From Candidatus Sungbacteria bacterium RIFCSPHIGHO2_01_FULL_50_25 (GTDB lineage Bacteria > Patescibacteriota > Minisyncoccia > Sungbacterales > HO2-52-23), in assembly GCA_001822215.1 (NCBI GenBank), contig MHQD01000034.1:1-24862 (forward strand): 24,862 nucleotides of DNA, in the 5' to 3' direction. The notes under the pieces were generated by a model. That model saw only the letters and a program-made list of their open reading frames with translations. It did not search any database and had not been told where the DNA came from. Shown here piece after piece: positions 13,934 through 21,240 of the stretch. Within the stretch, counting starts at the first letter, position 1. Every line of letters begins with the position of its first letter. The position numbers were made by a program, and so were the translations under genes.

Positions 13934-15457
13934 ATGACCAAGGCGCGGATTTTTTTCTTCCTGCTTCTGGCATTTGTGGCGGGCGTGGGCGTGCGCTCGT
14001 TTTTTATTGTTCCGTACGAAATTCTTTTCGCGTTTTTTCTTCTCGCCGGGACCATGATAGCGTTCGGGGCCATCCGCGGGCGCCCCCGCGCCGTCGTTTT
14101 TGGAGTACTTTTGGTTTCGTCAATATTCGGCGTTGTCCGCTATGATTGGCATGAGAATGCGCGGCCGGATCTCTCGAATCTCTACGGAAAATCTTTTCAA
14201 ATGGAAGGGGCTGTCGCGCGAGAGCCGTCGCGCGGAGAAAAATCCCAGCTTTTTGTATTTCGCGTATATGCGCTCGATGGCGGAACTCTTGACCCGCCGT
14301 TTGATATTCGCGTGACAACGCGTCGGTTCCCTGAATATATGGTGGGAGACCGACTCGCGCTTACCGGGGTTATCGAAAAGCCGGAGAGAATCGAAAATTT
14401 TGATTATCCGGCGTACCTTAAAAAAGACGGAATCGAAGCGGTGGCGAGTTTCCCCGTTATCGATCAAAAAGAAGGAAGAAGCGGGAATATGGTGCGTCTC
14501 TATCTTGCCGATATCAAGCGCGCGTTCGAAGAAAATATCGTCCGGGTTTTGCCGGAGCCGCACGGCGCGTTTCTCAAAGGACTCTTGCTGGGTGATCGTG
14601 AATCACTGCCAAAAGAGCTTGTCGAATCATTTCGCAGGACCGGAGTCACGCATCTTGTCGCATTGTCAGGATATAACATTACGCTTGTCGGGATGTTTTT
14701 CATGACGTGCCTTCTGTTCCTGACCGTCCGTTTCTATACCGCGTTTTGGATTGCGGCCGCGGGTATTATCGCGTTTGTAATCATGACGGGCGCGTCGCCC
14801 TCGGTCACGCGCGCGGGAATTATGGGGGTCTTGCTTTTGATCGCGGAGCGCGAAGGGAGAATATACCAGATGCGCAATGCCCTCGCCCTTGCCGCGGCCG
14901 TGATGATTTTTATAAACCCAGCCATTCTTCGCTTTGATGCGGCGTTCGAACTTTCGTTCCTCGCGGTGCTCGGGCTTATGTTTTTCAGCCCCCGAATTGA
15001 GGCATATTGCGAGTCGCTCGCTCGCAGAGTCCGAGGAACGTTCTTCGGGAAAACGCTTCGCCCGCGCGGCCGGAGAAACATCATTTTTCACACGCTCGCC
15101 GAAACGCTCGGCGCGCAGATAGCCGTTTTGCCGCTCATCATCTATCTATTTGGACAGGTATCCCTCATAAGTCCGATTTCGAATGTTCTTGTGATTCTCG
15201 CGGTCCCGTATGCGATGGCGTTCGGGTTCTTCATGGGGCTTCTCGGGTTTGCGGCAGATTGGCTCGCGTGGCTTCCGGGGATTGTCGCGTGGGCGCTTCT
15301 TGAATATATGATTCGCATGGTCGAATTTTTTGCTCGGGTTCCGTTTGCGTCAATTTCGGTTCACTCGAGATTCGCGGCGGTCTTAGCCGCAAGCATCACG
15401 GTTTTCGCCGTTGCTTTTACGATACGGCATCGTGTTTTACGAAAGCCATCGGTATAA
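13934..15457 (+). CDS. comEC: ComEC/Rec2 competence channel, membrane domain only
   Basis: ComEC forms the inner-membrane channel that takes up single-stranded DNA during transformation. The 507-aa product starts with two close hydrophobic helices, followed by an OB-like soluble domain (about 75-190, VGDRLALTGVIEKPE). Then comes the multi-helix Competence domain with the family motif RRTGVTHLVALSGYNITLV and several further membrane helices. The C-terminal metallo-beta-lactamase domain of long ComEC proteins is absent and is encoded by the next gene, which overlaps this one. The ORF extends upstream to 13823, but the promoter and hydrophobic N-terminus support the ATG at 13934. Confidence 0.9.
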   Translation: MTKARIFFFLLLAFVAGVGVRSFFIVPYEILFAFFLLAGTMIAFGAIRGRPRAVVFGVLLVSSIFGVVRYDWHENARPDLSNLYGKSFQMEGAVAREPSRGEKSQLFVFRVYALDGGTLDPPFDIRVTTRRFPEYMVGDRLALTGVIEKPERIENFDYPAYLKKDGIEAVASFPVIDQKEGRSGNMVRLYLADIKRAFEENIVRVLPEPHGAFLKGLLLGDRESLPKELVESFRRTGVTHLVALSGYNITLVGMFFMTCLLFLTVRFYTAFWIAAAGIIAFVIMTGASPSVTRAGIMGVLLLIAEREGRIYQMRNALALAAAVMIFINPAILRFDAAFELSFLAVLGLMFFSPRIEAYCESLARRVRGTFFGKTLRPRGRRNIIFHTLAETLGAQIAVLPLIIYLFGQVSLISPISNVLVILAVPYAMAFGFFMGLLGFAADWLAWLPGIVAWALLEYMIRMVEFFARVPFASISVHSRFAAVLAASITVFAVAFTIRHRVLRKPSV

Positions 15458-16295
15458 AAAAATAATTCTTCTTGTTCTTGCGGCGCTCGTTGCCATTATT
15501 TGGTACGGCGTTTTTATATATGAAAAAAAACGCGATCCGCAGATTATTTTTTTTGATGTCGGACAAGGGGACGCGGTGTTCATCGAATTGCCGAACGGGA
15601 ATCAGATGCTTGTCGACGGCGGGCCCGGGGATTCGGTTTTTGCGAAGCTCGGGCGCGAAATGCCGCCGTGGGACCGCTCGATCGACGTTCTCGTTCTCAC
15701 GCATCCCCACGCGGACCACCTCTCCGGCCTTATCGAAGTCATAAATCGCTATCATATAGGGATGATTGTTGATGCGGGCGCGGAGTATGCGAGTTCAGAA
15801 GCAAGCGAGTGGCGGCGTACCATCGAAAAAAACAATATTCCGGTTGTTCCGCTTCTTGCGGGCGACCGCGTCGTGCTTGGCGGCGAAGCGTTTTTCGACG
15901 TCTTTGTGCCGTTCAAAAATCTTTCCGGTTCTTCGCCGTCGAATATTCATGACGCATCGGTCGCTGGGAGATTTTCTATAAAGGGCGCATCGGTGCTTCT
16001 CATGGGGGATGCGGAGGAAAAGATTGAATACCGGCTTGTGTTTTTCGGGTATCCGCTCGACGCAGATATTTTAAAAGCCGGACACCACGGGTCTCGGACG
16101 TCAACTTCAGAAGCGTTTCTCCGGTCTGTGTCTCCCCGCGCAGTCGTCATTTCTTCCGGCCGCGGCAACCGCTACGGCCATCCGCACCAGGAAGTGATTG
16201 ACAGGATTCACTCATACGGTGCTACAATATTGAGAACGGATGAACTGGGTGATATTCGAATGAAATTCACCGGGCAAGAGTTTGCCGCTGAGTAG
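15411..16295 (+). CDS. ComEC-type metallo-beta-lactamase domain protein, membrane-anchored
   Basis: This corresponds to the C-terminal nuclease-like domain of ComEC, thought to degrade the non-transported DNA strand. The protein (up to 294 aa) has one N-terminal membrane helix (about 17-36), then IIFFDVGQGDAVFIEL (45-60), the metal-binding motif THPHADHLSG with His98, His100, Asp102 and His103, MGDAEE (about 199-204), GHHGSRTS, and a C-terminal GHPH. The frame overlaps comEC by 47 bp. The start is uncertain: TTG 15411 or GTG 15432, both within comEC and without Shine-Dalgarno, the next ATG being too far in. Close coupling suggests the two proteins assemble as a divided ComEC. Confidence 0.88.
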   Translation: MLLRYGIVFYESHRYKKIILLVLAALVAIIWYGVFIYEKKRDPQIIFFDVGQGDAVFIELPNGNQMLVDGGPGDSVFAKLGREMPPWDRSIDVLVLTHPHADHLSGLIEVINRYHIGMIVDAGAEYASSEASEWRRTIEKNNIPVVPLLAGDRVVLGGEAFFDVFVPFKNLSGSSPSNIHDASVAGRFSIKGASVLLMGDAEEKIEYRLVFFGYPLDADILKAGHHGSRTSTSEAFLRSVSPRAVVISSGRGNRYGHPHQEVIDRIHSYGATILRTDELGDIRMKFTGQEFAAE

Positions 16296-16338
16296 CATTC
16301 GTAGCGAGCATGTATAATATTATTAATTTGTATTTATT

Positions 16339-16920
16339 ATGTACGAACCGAAAAATTACGATCACTTGATAGGAACGCCGGGGTTCAGCGAGACGCTTTT
16401 GAAAAATCATTTCGCGCTCTACCAGGGATATGTGAAAAATACGAATGCGCTTATCGAGGCGTTTGCGGATTTGGAAAAAAGCGGCAAGGCCGCGACCCCC
16501 GCATACGCGGAGTTGAAGCGCCGCTTCCCGTGGGAATTTAACGGCATGCGGCTCCATGAGCTCTATTTCGGGAATATGGCGGCGGGCGGAGGCGCGCTTG
16601 ATTCCGCTTCCGGACTCTACAAAAAAATCGCCGAGGTTTACGGCGGCTACGGCGCGTGGGAAAAAAATTTTAAAGCGGTCGGCGGAATGCGCGGAATCGG
16701 CTGGGCGATTTTATACGAGGATGTGCTGTCGGGTGATCTTTTTAATATCTGGGTAAACGAGCATGATTTCGGACATTTGAGCGGAGCAAGACCCCTTTTG
16801 GTTCTCGACATATTCGAGCACGCGTATGTTCTTGATTATGGCCTGAAGCGTGCAGACTATATCGAAGCGTTTTTTAAGGCAATAGATTGGGGCGCGGTCG
16901 AGAAACGATTTGCCCGGTAA
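16339..16920 (+). CDS. Superoxide dismutase, Fe/Mn family
   Basis: It converts superoxide to oxygen and hydrogen peroxide. The 193-aa sequence keeps the four metal ligands: His24 (KNHFALYQGYV), His73 (RLHELYFGNM), Asp157 and His161 (DIFEHAYVLDYG). It also keeps the gateway Tyr31 and a GWAILYED strand. Iron versus manganese cannot be decided from what I can see. The first helix is one residue shorter than in E. coli SodB and lacks the HH pair. A TATAAT at 16313-16318 is 20 bp upstream of the ATG and no -35 is obvious. It indicates exposure to oxygen in an otherwise reduced genome. Confidence 0.92.
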   Translation: MYEPKNYDHLIGTPGFSETLLKNHFALYQGYVKNTNALIEAFADLEKSGKAATPAYAELKRRFPWEFNGMRLHELYFGNMAAGGGALDSASGLYKKIAEVYGGYGAWEKNFKAVGGMRGIGWAILYEDVLSGDLFNIWVNEHDFGHLSGARPLLVLDIFEHAYVLDYGLKRADYIEAFFKAIDWGAVEKRFAR

Positions 16921-16972
16921 TGCAACTGCGAAGCGCTTGAGTTTTTAGCGGCAGCGTGTTACGCTCGGACGT

Positions 16973-18037
16973 ATGAAAGGAATTTCGTTTCCAGTTTTTA
17001 AAACAAAAGTTTCGGGAGTCAGCGAAAAGTTTCTCCTGGAAGATCCGGCCGAGCGCCGGAAATATTTTGACGCAAAAGCAGGGCCCGAGATCGAAAAACT
17101 TCGAAGTTATCTTCGCGACAACACGTTTGTCGCGTTTCTCTTGGGCCCAAAGAATTCCGGAAAGGGCACGTATTCAAAACTTTTCATGGAAGCGCTCGGA
17201 GGCGATTCTGTCGCGCATATTTCAGTCGGCGATATCGTAAGGAGCGTGCACAAGGACATTGAAGCGGGAAAAGAAAAAGAGCTCATTGCGTTTTTGCGAG
17301 TGCGGTACCGCGGATTTATCACCATTGAAAAGGCCCTCGATGTCATTTTAGGCCGTGACACAAAGACGCTCCTGCCAACAGAGGTTATTCTGGCGCTCGT
17401 TGAGCGCGAGATCGATCGGATCGGCCGGAGGGCTGTATTCGTCGACGGGTTCCCGCGAAACCTCGACCAGGTTTCGTACTCGCTCTATTTTCGTGCTCTT
17501 ATCGGATACCGCGATGATCCGGATTTTTTTGTGTTTATCGATGTTCCCGAGGCGGTGATAGACGAGCGGATGCGCTACCGCGTGATTTGTCCAGTATGTC
17601 AGACGCCGCGAAATACGAAGCTTCTGCGGACTCGCGACGTTGGGTATGACGAGGCAAAAAAATCGTTTTATCTTATCTGCGACAGCGGATTGTGCGGGGG
17701 AGCGAGTATGATTCCTAAAGAGGGAGATGAGTTAGGGATTGAGGCGATACGCGATCGCATTGAGATTGACGGCGCGGTGATGAAAACGCTTCTCGGCCTC
17801 GAGGGCGTTCCCAAGATCTATTTGCGAAATTCCGTGCCGGTGGACCAGGCGGCCCAACACGTTGATGACTATGAGATTACGCCCGCGTATCGCTACGAGC
17901 GGGACGGCGCTCGAGTAAAAGTCATCGAGGAGCCATGGACCATAACTGACGATGAAGGGATAAAAACATACAGTCTTCTCCCGGCGCCAGTTGCGCTTTC
18001 ACTCATCAAGCAGATGGTGGGCGTTCTCGGGCTGTAG
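16973..18037 (+). CDS. Adenylate-kinase-like nucleotide kinase with extra N- and C-terminal regions
   Basis: P-loop kinase related to adenylate kinase: GPKNSGKGT (58-66), the NMP-binding segment beginning HISVGDIVR (82-90), DGFPRNLDQ (158-166), and a lid-like region with Cys206, Cys209, Cys236 and Cys241 that could bind zinc. At 354 aa it is much longer than adenylate kinase (about 215). About 50 residues precede the core, and about 60 residues follow it (VDDYEITPAYRYERDG...). The phosphate acceptor is therefore uncertain; I do not name it adk. Its TAG stop overlaps the GTG start of the Nudix gene (TAGTG), so both proteins are probably made together. Confidence 0.8.
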   Translation: MKGISFPVFKTKVSGVSEKFLLEDPAERRKYFDAKAGPEIEKLRSYLRDNTFVAFLLGPKNSGKGTYSKLFMEALGGDSVAHISVGDIVRSVHKDIEAGKEKELIAFLRVRYRGFITIEKALDVILGRDTKTLLPTEVILALVEREIDRIGRRAVFVDGFPRNLDQVSYSLYFRALIGYRDDPDFFVFIDVPEAVIDERMRYRVICPVCQTPRNTKLLRTRDVGYDEAKKSFYLICDSGLCGGASMIPKEGDELGIEAIRDRIEIDGAVMKTLLGLEGVPKIYLRNSVPVDQAAQHVDDYEITPAYRYERDGARVKVIEEPWTITDDEGIKTYSLLPAPVALSLIKQMVGVLGL

Positions 18038-18555
18038 TGTCCGACATGGAAGAAAAAAAGCTGTTTAAAGTCGTCATTACCGCGATTGTCGTAAAGGACG
18101 GGCGGTACTTCGACGACGCTCAGTACAGGTATTTGGTTTTACAGCGCTCTCCCGACGAAAAAAAATTCCCGTCTCGCTGGACAGTCCCAGGAGGGAAGCT
18201 CACTACGGAAGATTATACCCATCTGAAAAAAGACACGCCGGACTATTGGTATAATGTTTTGGAGCGCACGCTCCGGCGGGAAGTGAAAGAGGAAGCAGGG
18301 ATCGAGATTACAAACATTCGCTATGTGACCTCGCTTGCCGACGCTCGGGAAGGCGATGATCCGTCGCTTGTCATTTCGTGTCTTGCCCAATATGCGTCGG
18401 GCGACGTTCGACTCGATAAGAGCATGGTTCGGCATCGCTGGGTTGCGCTTGAAGAAGCCAAATCCATTGATCTTATTGAAGGGATTTTTGAGGAAATCCA
18501 GATTGCTGAGCAGGTCCTAAATGGCGGGAGCGCGCGTGAATGGAGTAAAGAGTGA
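18037..18555 (+). CDS. Nudix hydrolase
   Basis: Nudix enzymes hydrolyse nucleoside diphosphates linked to another group. This 172-aa protein has VPGGKL (50-55) and the catalytic helix RREVKEEAGIE (80-90), with the metal-binding glutamates 82, 85 and 86. The stretch between them is about 14 residues longer than the canonical Gx5Ex7REUxEExGU box, so the loop carries an insertion. The start is GTG at 18037, overlapping the upstream stop, or ATG at 18046. Coupling to the kinase-like gene suggests a joint role in nucleotide metabolism or clean-up; the substrate is unknown. Confidence 0.85.
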   Translation: MSDMEEKKLFKVVITAIVVKDGRYFDDAQYRYLVLQRSPDEKKFPSRWTVPGGKLTTEDYTHLKKDTPDYWYNVLERTLRREVKEEAGIEITNIRYVTSLADAREGDDPSLVISCLAQYASGDVRLDKSMVRHRWVALEEAKSIDLIEGIFEEIQIAEQVLNGGSAREWSKE

Positions 18556-18921
18556 TTTTGTAATAACAAAAACTCCGCTTGGAAGGGACGGTATCTTTAG
18601 CCTTATTACTACGTTGTGGGGTGCCGCACGAAAGCGCCTCTCACGCTTCCGGTTTTGAACAATTCCCGTTTATATTTTTGATCTAAAGCCTGATCCCTCA
18701 AGCGAAGTTTGTATATCCATTATAATCCCGGAGCGCTGTTGTTATTCATAGGAGGAGGAATCGATCCCGTCATTGATTTCCTTCTTCGGCGCATCCTTAT
18801 ATTAAGCTGATTTTTGTGGAAAAGGTGGTAGTAACTCTGTGCGAAACATTCGGATTTGAGGTGGATCCGGAGAGCATAAAATAGTTCTAGACCGCTCTTG
18901 ACAATTTTTTTTCGGCGCATC
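18556..18921. other. Gene-poor stretch downstream of the Nudix gene
   Basis: I see no convincing gene here. An inverted repeat GTAATAA ... TTATTAC about 35 nt apart lies just after the Nudix stop and may be a weak terminator. The 11-mer TTCGGCGCATC occurs twice (near 18785 and 18911). A 66-codon minus-strand frame exists but looks like chance. Confidence 0.4.
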
Positions 18922-18950
18922 TTGACTTTTTAAAAGTTGCAGGGTAAGAA
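18922..18950 (+). promoter_or_regulatory. Promoter of the 106-aa gene
   Basis: TTGACT (18922-18927), a 17-bp spacer and TAAGAA (18945-18950), about 50 bp upstream of the ATG at 19002. Confidence 0.5.
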
Positions 18951-19001
18951 TAAAAAATAGATAAGAGACCCGGGGGTCAACGTTGTCATCGGGGGGGAGC
19001 T

Positions 19002-19322
19002 ATGGACCGAGAGAAGTTTCGGATAGGCGATGTAGGTATACTTGACCTTCAAGCAGTGCAGGAGCGCGCGCGTCAGCGCTCTCCCTGTCGAGAGACAGCG
19101 ATGCGGCTTGCCTTGGCTAAGGCCGAGGTGCGGTTCCGTGTCGAGGAAGTGAGGGAATGCAATGGCTCTGTTCCATTGCTTGCCCTCAAGGTCAAGGAGC
19201 CAGTCCCGCGCGAGCACAAACCCGTGCTTGCGCGTCTGCGCCCCATACCGAGGAAGATTCTGGTTGGGGCGCTCCTGTTCCGAGTGATTTCAAGACGGAG
19301 CCCGTCAAAGGAGAACGGGTAA
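19002..19322 (+). CDS. Small basic protein of unknown function
   Basis: A 106-aa, Arg-rich protein (MDREKFRIGDVGILDLQ...) that I do not recognise. It has no membrane helix or signal peptide. The central part alternates hydrophobic and charged residues (VRFRVEEVREC, LLALKVKEPV) as in beta strands, followed by a Pro/Arg-rich tail. The start is well supported: GGGGGGGAG just before the ATG, a promoter about 50 bp upstream, and a strong intrinsic terminator 64 bp after the stop, making a complete single-gene unit. Confidence 0.55.
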   Translation: MDREKFRIGDVGILDLQAVQERARQRSPCRETAMRLALAKAEVRFRVEEVRECNGSVPLLALKVKEPVPREHKPVLARLRPIPRKILVGALLFRVISRRSPSKENG

Positions 19323-19359
19323 CAATAAACCCAGGTTGGTCCCGCACCCCCGGGCCAGC

Positions 19360-19379
19360 GGCGGAATGCGCATTCCGCC
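19360..19379. repeat. Perfect 20-bp palindrome
   Basis: GGCGGAATGC followed directly by GCATTCCGCC. It lies between the small gene and its terminator and may be an operator or a repetitive palindrome. Confidence 0.6.
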
Positions 19380-19385
19380 AGTAGT

Positions 19386-19424
19386 ACCCCCGCGTGGCGT
19401 CTTGCCCGCGGGGGTTTAAAATTT
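19386..19424 (+). terminator. Strong intrinsic terminator
   Basis: Nine-bp GC stem ACCCCCGCG (19386-19394) / CGCGGGGGT (19407-19415), with further GGC/GCC pairing in the loop, then TTAAAATTTT. Confidence 0.75.
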
Positions 19425-19458
19425 TGCAAGAAAGCGAAAGTGTAAGATACGGTATTTA

Positions 19459-19485
19459 AAAAAAGGACGGGCATTGCCCGTTTTT
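19459..19485. terminator. Bidirectional terminator
   Basis: ACGGGC-ATT-GCCCGT flanked by an A run on the left and a T run on the right. It ends the minus-strand 131-aa gene, whose stop overlaps its edge. Confidence 0.7.
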
Positions 19486-19879
19486 ATGTGTGAGAACTTT
19501 TCGGATCGATGATGAAGATTTCGAGTATTTCCATATCGCCGCTGGACTTCATCTCCGTTATCGCGATTCTGATGCGCTTTTCGAATTTCGGGAAGATTCG
19601 CGGTATTTCTGTCTTTGCTTTTCTTGCCCATTCTTGCGCCTGAATAAGGGATCCCGCCGTGATCGCCTCTTCAGAAAGGGCGAGGCGCAGGACGATCTCC
19701 GTCCGCCGTTCCTCTGCCGCGAAATTCATCTTCCCGGAGGATACCGGCACGTCGATTTCAGGGCGTTCGCCTTCGCGAAGCGCTTTTTCATGTGGGGCGT
19801 TCGGAGAGGTATCTATATGGCCGAATTGCGCGTTGAGCAGGTTCACGAGTGTGCGGAATACCGCGGCAAAAAGAGCCAT
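19484..19879 (-). CDS. Protein of unknown function
   Basis: A 131-aa protein that I cannot assign. It starts with a short hydrophobic stretch (MALFAAVFRTLVNLL), too short and uncertain to call a membrane helix. The rest is charged and mostly helical, with AAEERRTEIVLRLALSEEAI and IQAQEWARKAKTEIPRIF. The start has one of the best ribosome binding sites in the window (AAAGGAGGG, 6 nt before the ATG on the minus strand). A candidate promoter on the minus strand has TTGCAT and TATTCT with 16-bp spacing near 19925-19955. The 5' leader contains TACCC-CGTATA-GGGTA (19896-19911), a possible small hairpin. It ends in a shared bidirectional terminator. Confidence 0.7.
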   Translation of the reverse strand: MALFAAVFRTLVNLLNAQFGHIDTSPNAPHEKALREGERPEIDVPVSSGKMNFAAEERRTEIVLRLALSEEAITAGSLIQAQEWARKAKTEIPRIFPKFEKRIRIAITEMKSSGDMEILEIFIIDPKSSHT

Positions 19880-19983
19880 ATGATTCCCTCCTTTCTACCC
19901 CGTATAGGGTACTGATAGTGCAGTATAGAATAGGGGATTTTCAAAAAAATGCAAGAAGAATATTTAAAATTCGGTGTGATCCG

Positions 19984-20009
19984 CTAAACGTGAAAACATT
20001 CACGTTTAG
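19984..20009. repeat. Perfect inverted repeat (hairpin)
   Basis: CTAAACGTGAA / TTCACGTTTAG, an 11-bp stem with the 4-nt loop AACA and no adjacent T run on either strand. It could end the tRNA transcript or be an operator. Confidence 0.6.
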
Positions 20010-20059
20010 CCCCCTCGGGTGTATATATCCTCTTATTTAATTTTCGGGTTGCGGGGAAT

Positions 20060-20120
20060 GGTTCGGCATCGCTCACCACAGGTCGAACCCGACCTACAAG
20101 ACCGTTCTCCCGCACTAATT
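20060..20120 (-). pseudogene. tRNA-like remnant downstream of tRNA-Pro
   Basis: The 21 nt at 20083-20103 match the tRNA-Pro segment 20146-20166 at 19 positions (T-arm and 3' side of the anticodon arm). A hairpin AGGTC/GACCT (20080-20095) can mimic a T-arm. The 5' anticodon strand and a matching acceptor are missing, so it is not a working tRNA. Confidence 0.4.
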
Positions 20121-20130
20121 AACACTTATT

Positions 20131-20201
20131 TCGGGCCACTGGGAATCGAACCCAGCCTACAAGACCCCCAGCCTTGCGTACTACCAATATACTATGGCCC
20201 G
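20131..20201 (-). tRNA. tRNA-Pro (anticodon GGG)
   Basis: Full cloverleaf on the minus strand: acceptor CGGGCCA/TGGCCCG (7 bp, with the C1-G72 pair and A73 typical of bacterial tRNA-Pro), D-arm GTAT/GTAC with loop ATTGGTA, anticodon stem CAAGG/TCTTG with loop CTGGGGG (anticodon GGG), and T-arm CTGGG/CCCAG with loop TTCGATT. CCA is not encoded. The 5' end is only two bases after the stop codon of the upstream hydrolase gene, so it is likely cut from a joint transcript. Confidence 0.93.
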
Positions 20202-20203
20202 TT

Positions 20204-21100
20204 TTATCGGAGCGTTTCTCTATGAATCCACTTGATTATCTCCCGCGAAAGTTTTTGTTCATGCTTCTGAAATCCGTGGTTTGTGCCTTTTATAATGATA
20301 CCAGAAAATGATTTTGCTTGCCCGCCTAAATTTTGTTTGGAAAAATTTTGGCGGGTCGAAACCGCGTTTTTGCGAAACGCGTCCATAATGTTTTTTGCCG
20401 GGCGGTCGCGATGTTCGTCTTGTGATCCGATAACGACTGCGACTGCTACGCGAATGCTTTTGAGCTCTTTCCAGGTTGCTTTTGGATTGTGATAGGGGAA
20501 TACATCTTCCGCGTGTCCCGCTTCAAATAAGCTCAAATACCTGGCCGCAGAGTATATTCCATATTCTTGGGGAAGGAGAGTGTCTTTATTTTTTGCTTGT
20601 TTCGCGATTCTGATTGCCCGGGACATTTTTTTCGCGTCTCCGGTTTTCCACGCGGACATATCGCTTATAGCGCTCGCAAGTATGATGCCCCGCACCGCGG
20701 GATTTTTCCTTTTATATTGGTAGTAGAGCGCTTTATTTGCGCCGGTCGAGGACCCCGCAAGAATAATTTTTTTGTATCCGAGTTTTTTTGCAAGGCGGAT
20801 TACGGCGTCTATATCGCGCACGCACTCTTCGAATTTTTCAAATGCGCCGCCGACGAGTTTTTTCTTTGTCCCCTGCGAGACAATATCGTGTCCCCGCGTA
20901 TTGAACTTAAAATACGCGATTTGGTTTTTTGCGCACGAAGAAGAAAGCTCCTTGATAAGCGTCTGGCCGGACGAGAATCTTGATGTAAGGCCGTGGATCC
21001 AGACGAGCGCGAATTCTCCTTTCTTTTTTGGAAGGACAACAACGCCTTCGAGCGTAATGCCGTCCGATGTTTTTATGCGAGTGAGGAGAACGGGAATCAT
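20204..21100 (-). CDS. Alpha/beta hydrolase (serine esterase/lipase-like)
   Basis: The 298-aa product has the alpha/beta-hydrolase layout: VWIHGLTS (33-40) forming the oxyanion hole, nucleophile elbow GSSTG with Ser118, Asp228 in VIGSQDEH, and His275 in KGTNHGF. Together they make a complete triad. The fold resembles small esterases and acyl-peptidase-like hydrolases; the substrate cannot be told. There is no signal peptide. An upstream ATG at 21136 extends the frame by 12 residues into the low-complexity intergenic repeat. The ATG at 21100 is preferred because the family strand begins there. A TATATA stretch directly before it suggests a leaderless mRNA. tRNA-Pro follows at once. Confidence 0.85.
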   Translation of the reverse strand: MIPVLLTRIKTSDGITLEGVVVLPKKKGEFALVWIHGLTSRFSSGQTLIKELSSSCAKNQIAYFKFNTRGHDIVSQGTKKKLVGGAFEKFEECVRDIDAVIRLAKKLGYKKIILAGSSTGANKALYYQYKRKNPAVRGIILASAISDMSAWKTGDAKKMSRAIRIAKQAKNKDTLLPQEYGIYSAARYLSLFEAGHAEDVFPYHNPKATWKELKSIRVAVAVVIGSQDEHRDRPAKNIMDAFRKNAVSTRQNFSKQNLGGQAKSFSGIIIKGTNHGFQKHEQKLSREIIKWIHRETLR

Positions 21101-21240
21101 ATATAAAAATTCTAAATTACAAGCACCAAACCACAAGCAATTTCAAAATTCTAACGCTTTAAATCCCAAACGTGTTTTGAATTTAGGATTTTGATATTAG
21201 GATTTGTTTGGAATTTGTGATTTGGGGTTTGGTATTTTAC
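21101..21240. repeat. Low-complexity intergenic repeat with inverted halves
   Basis: The left half is rich in CAAA/AAATTC-type words and the right half in the complementary TTTGG/GAATTT words, forming an imperfect long hairpin (CCAAACC near 21126, GGTTTGG near 21226). The right part overlaps the end of the aminopeptidase gene and encodes its tail. I recall similar degenerate repeats as frequent between genes of this phylum-level group. Confidence 0.6.

Noticed and set aside
18720..18920. 66-codon minus-strand ORF after the Nudix gene
   Set aside because: No ribosome binding site, unlikely composition (MRRRRKS and poly-Asn runs), and it overlaps promoter-like sequence; probably chance.
20060..20120. 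A second functional tRNA gene
   Set aside because: The T-arm-like hairpin and shared segment are present, but the acceptor and 5' anticodon strand do not pair and position 33 would not be T.
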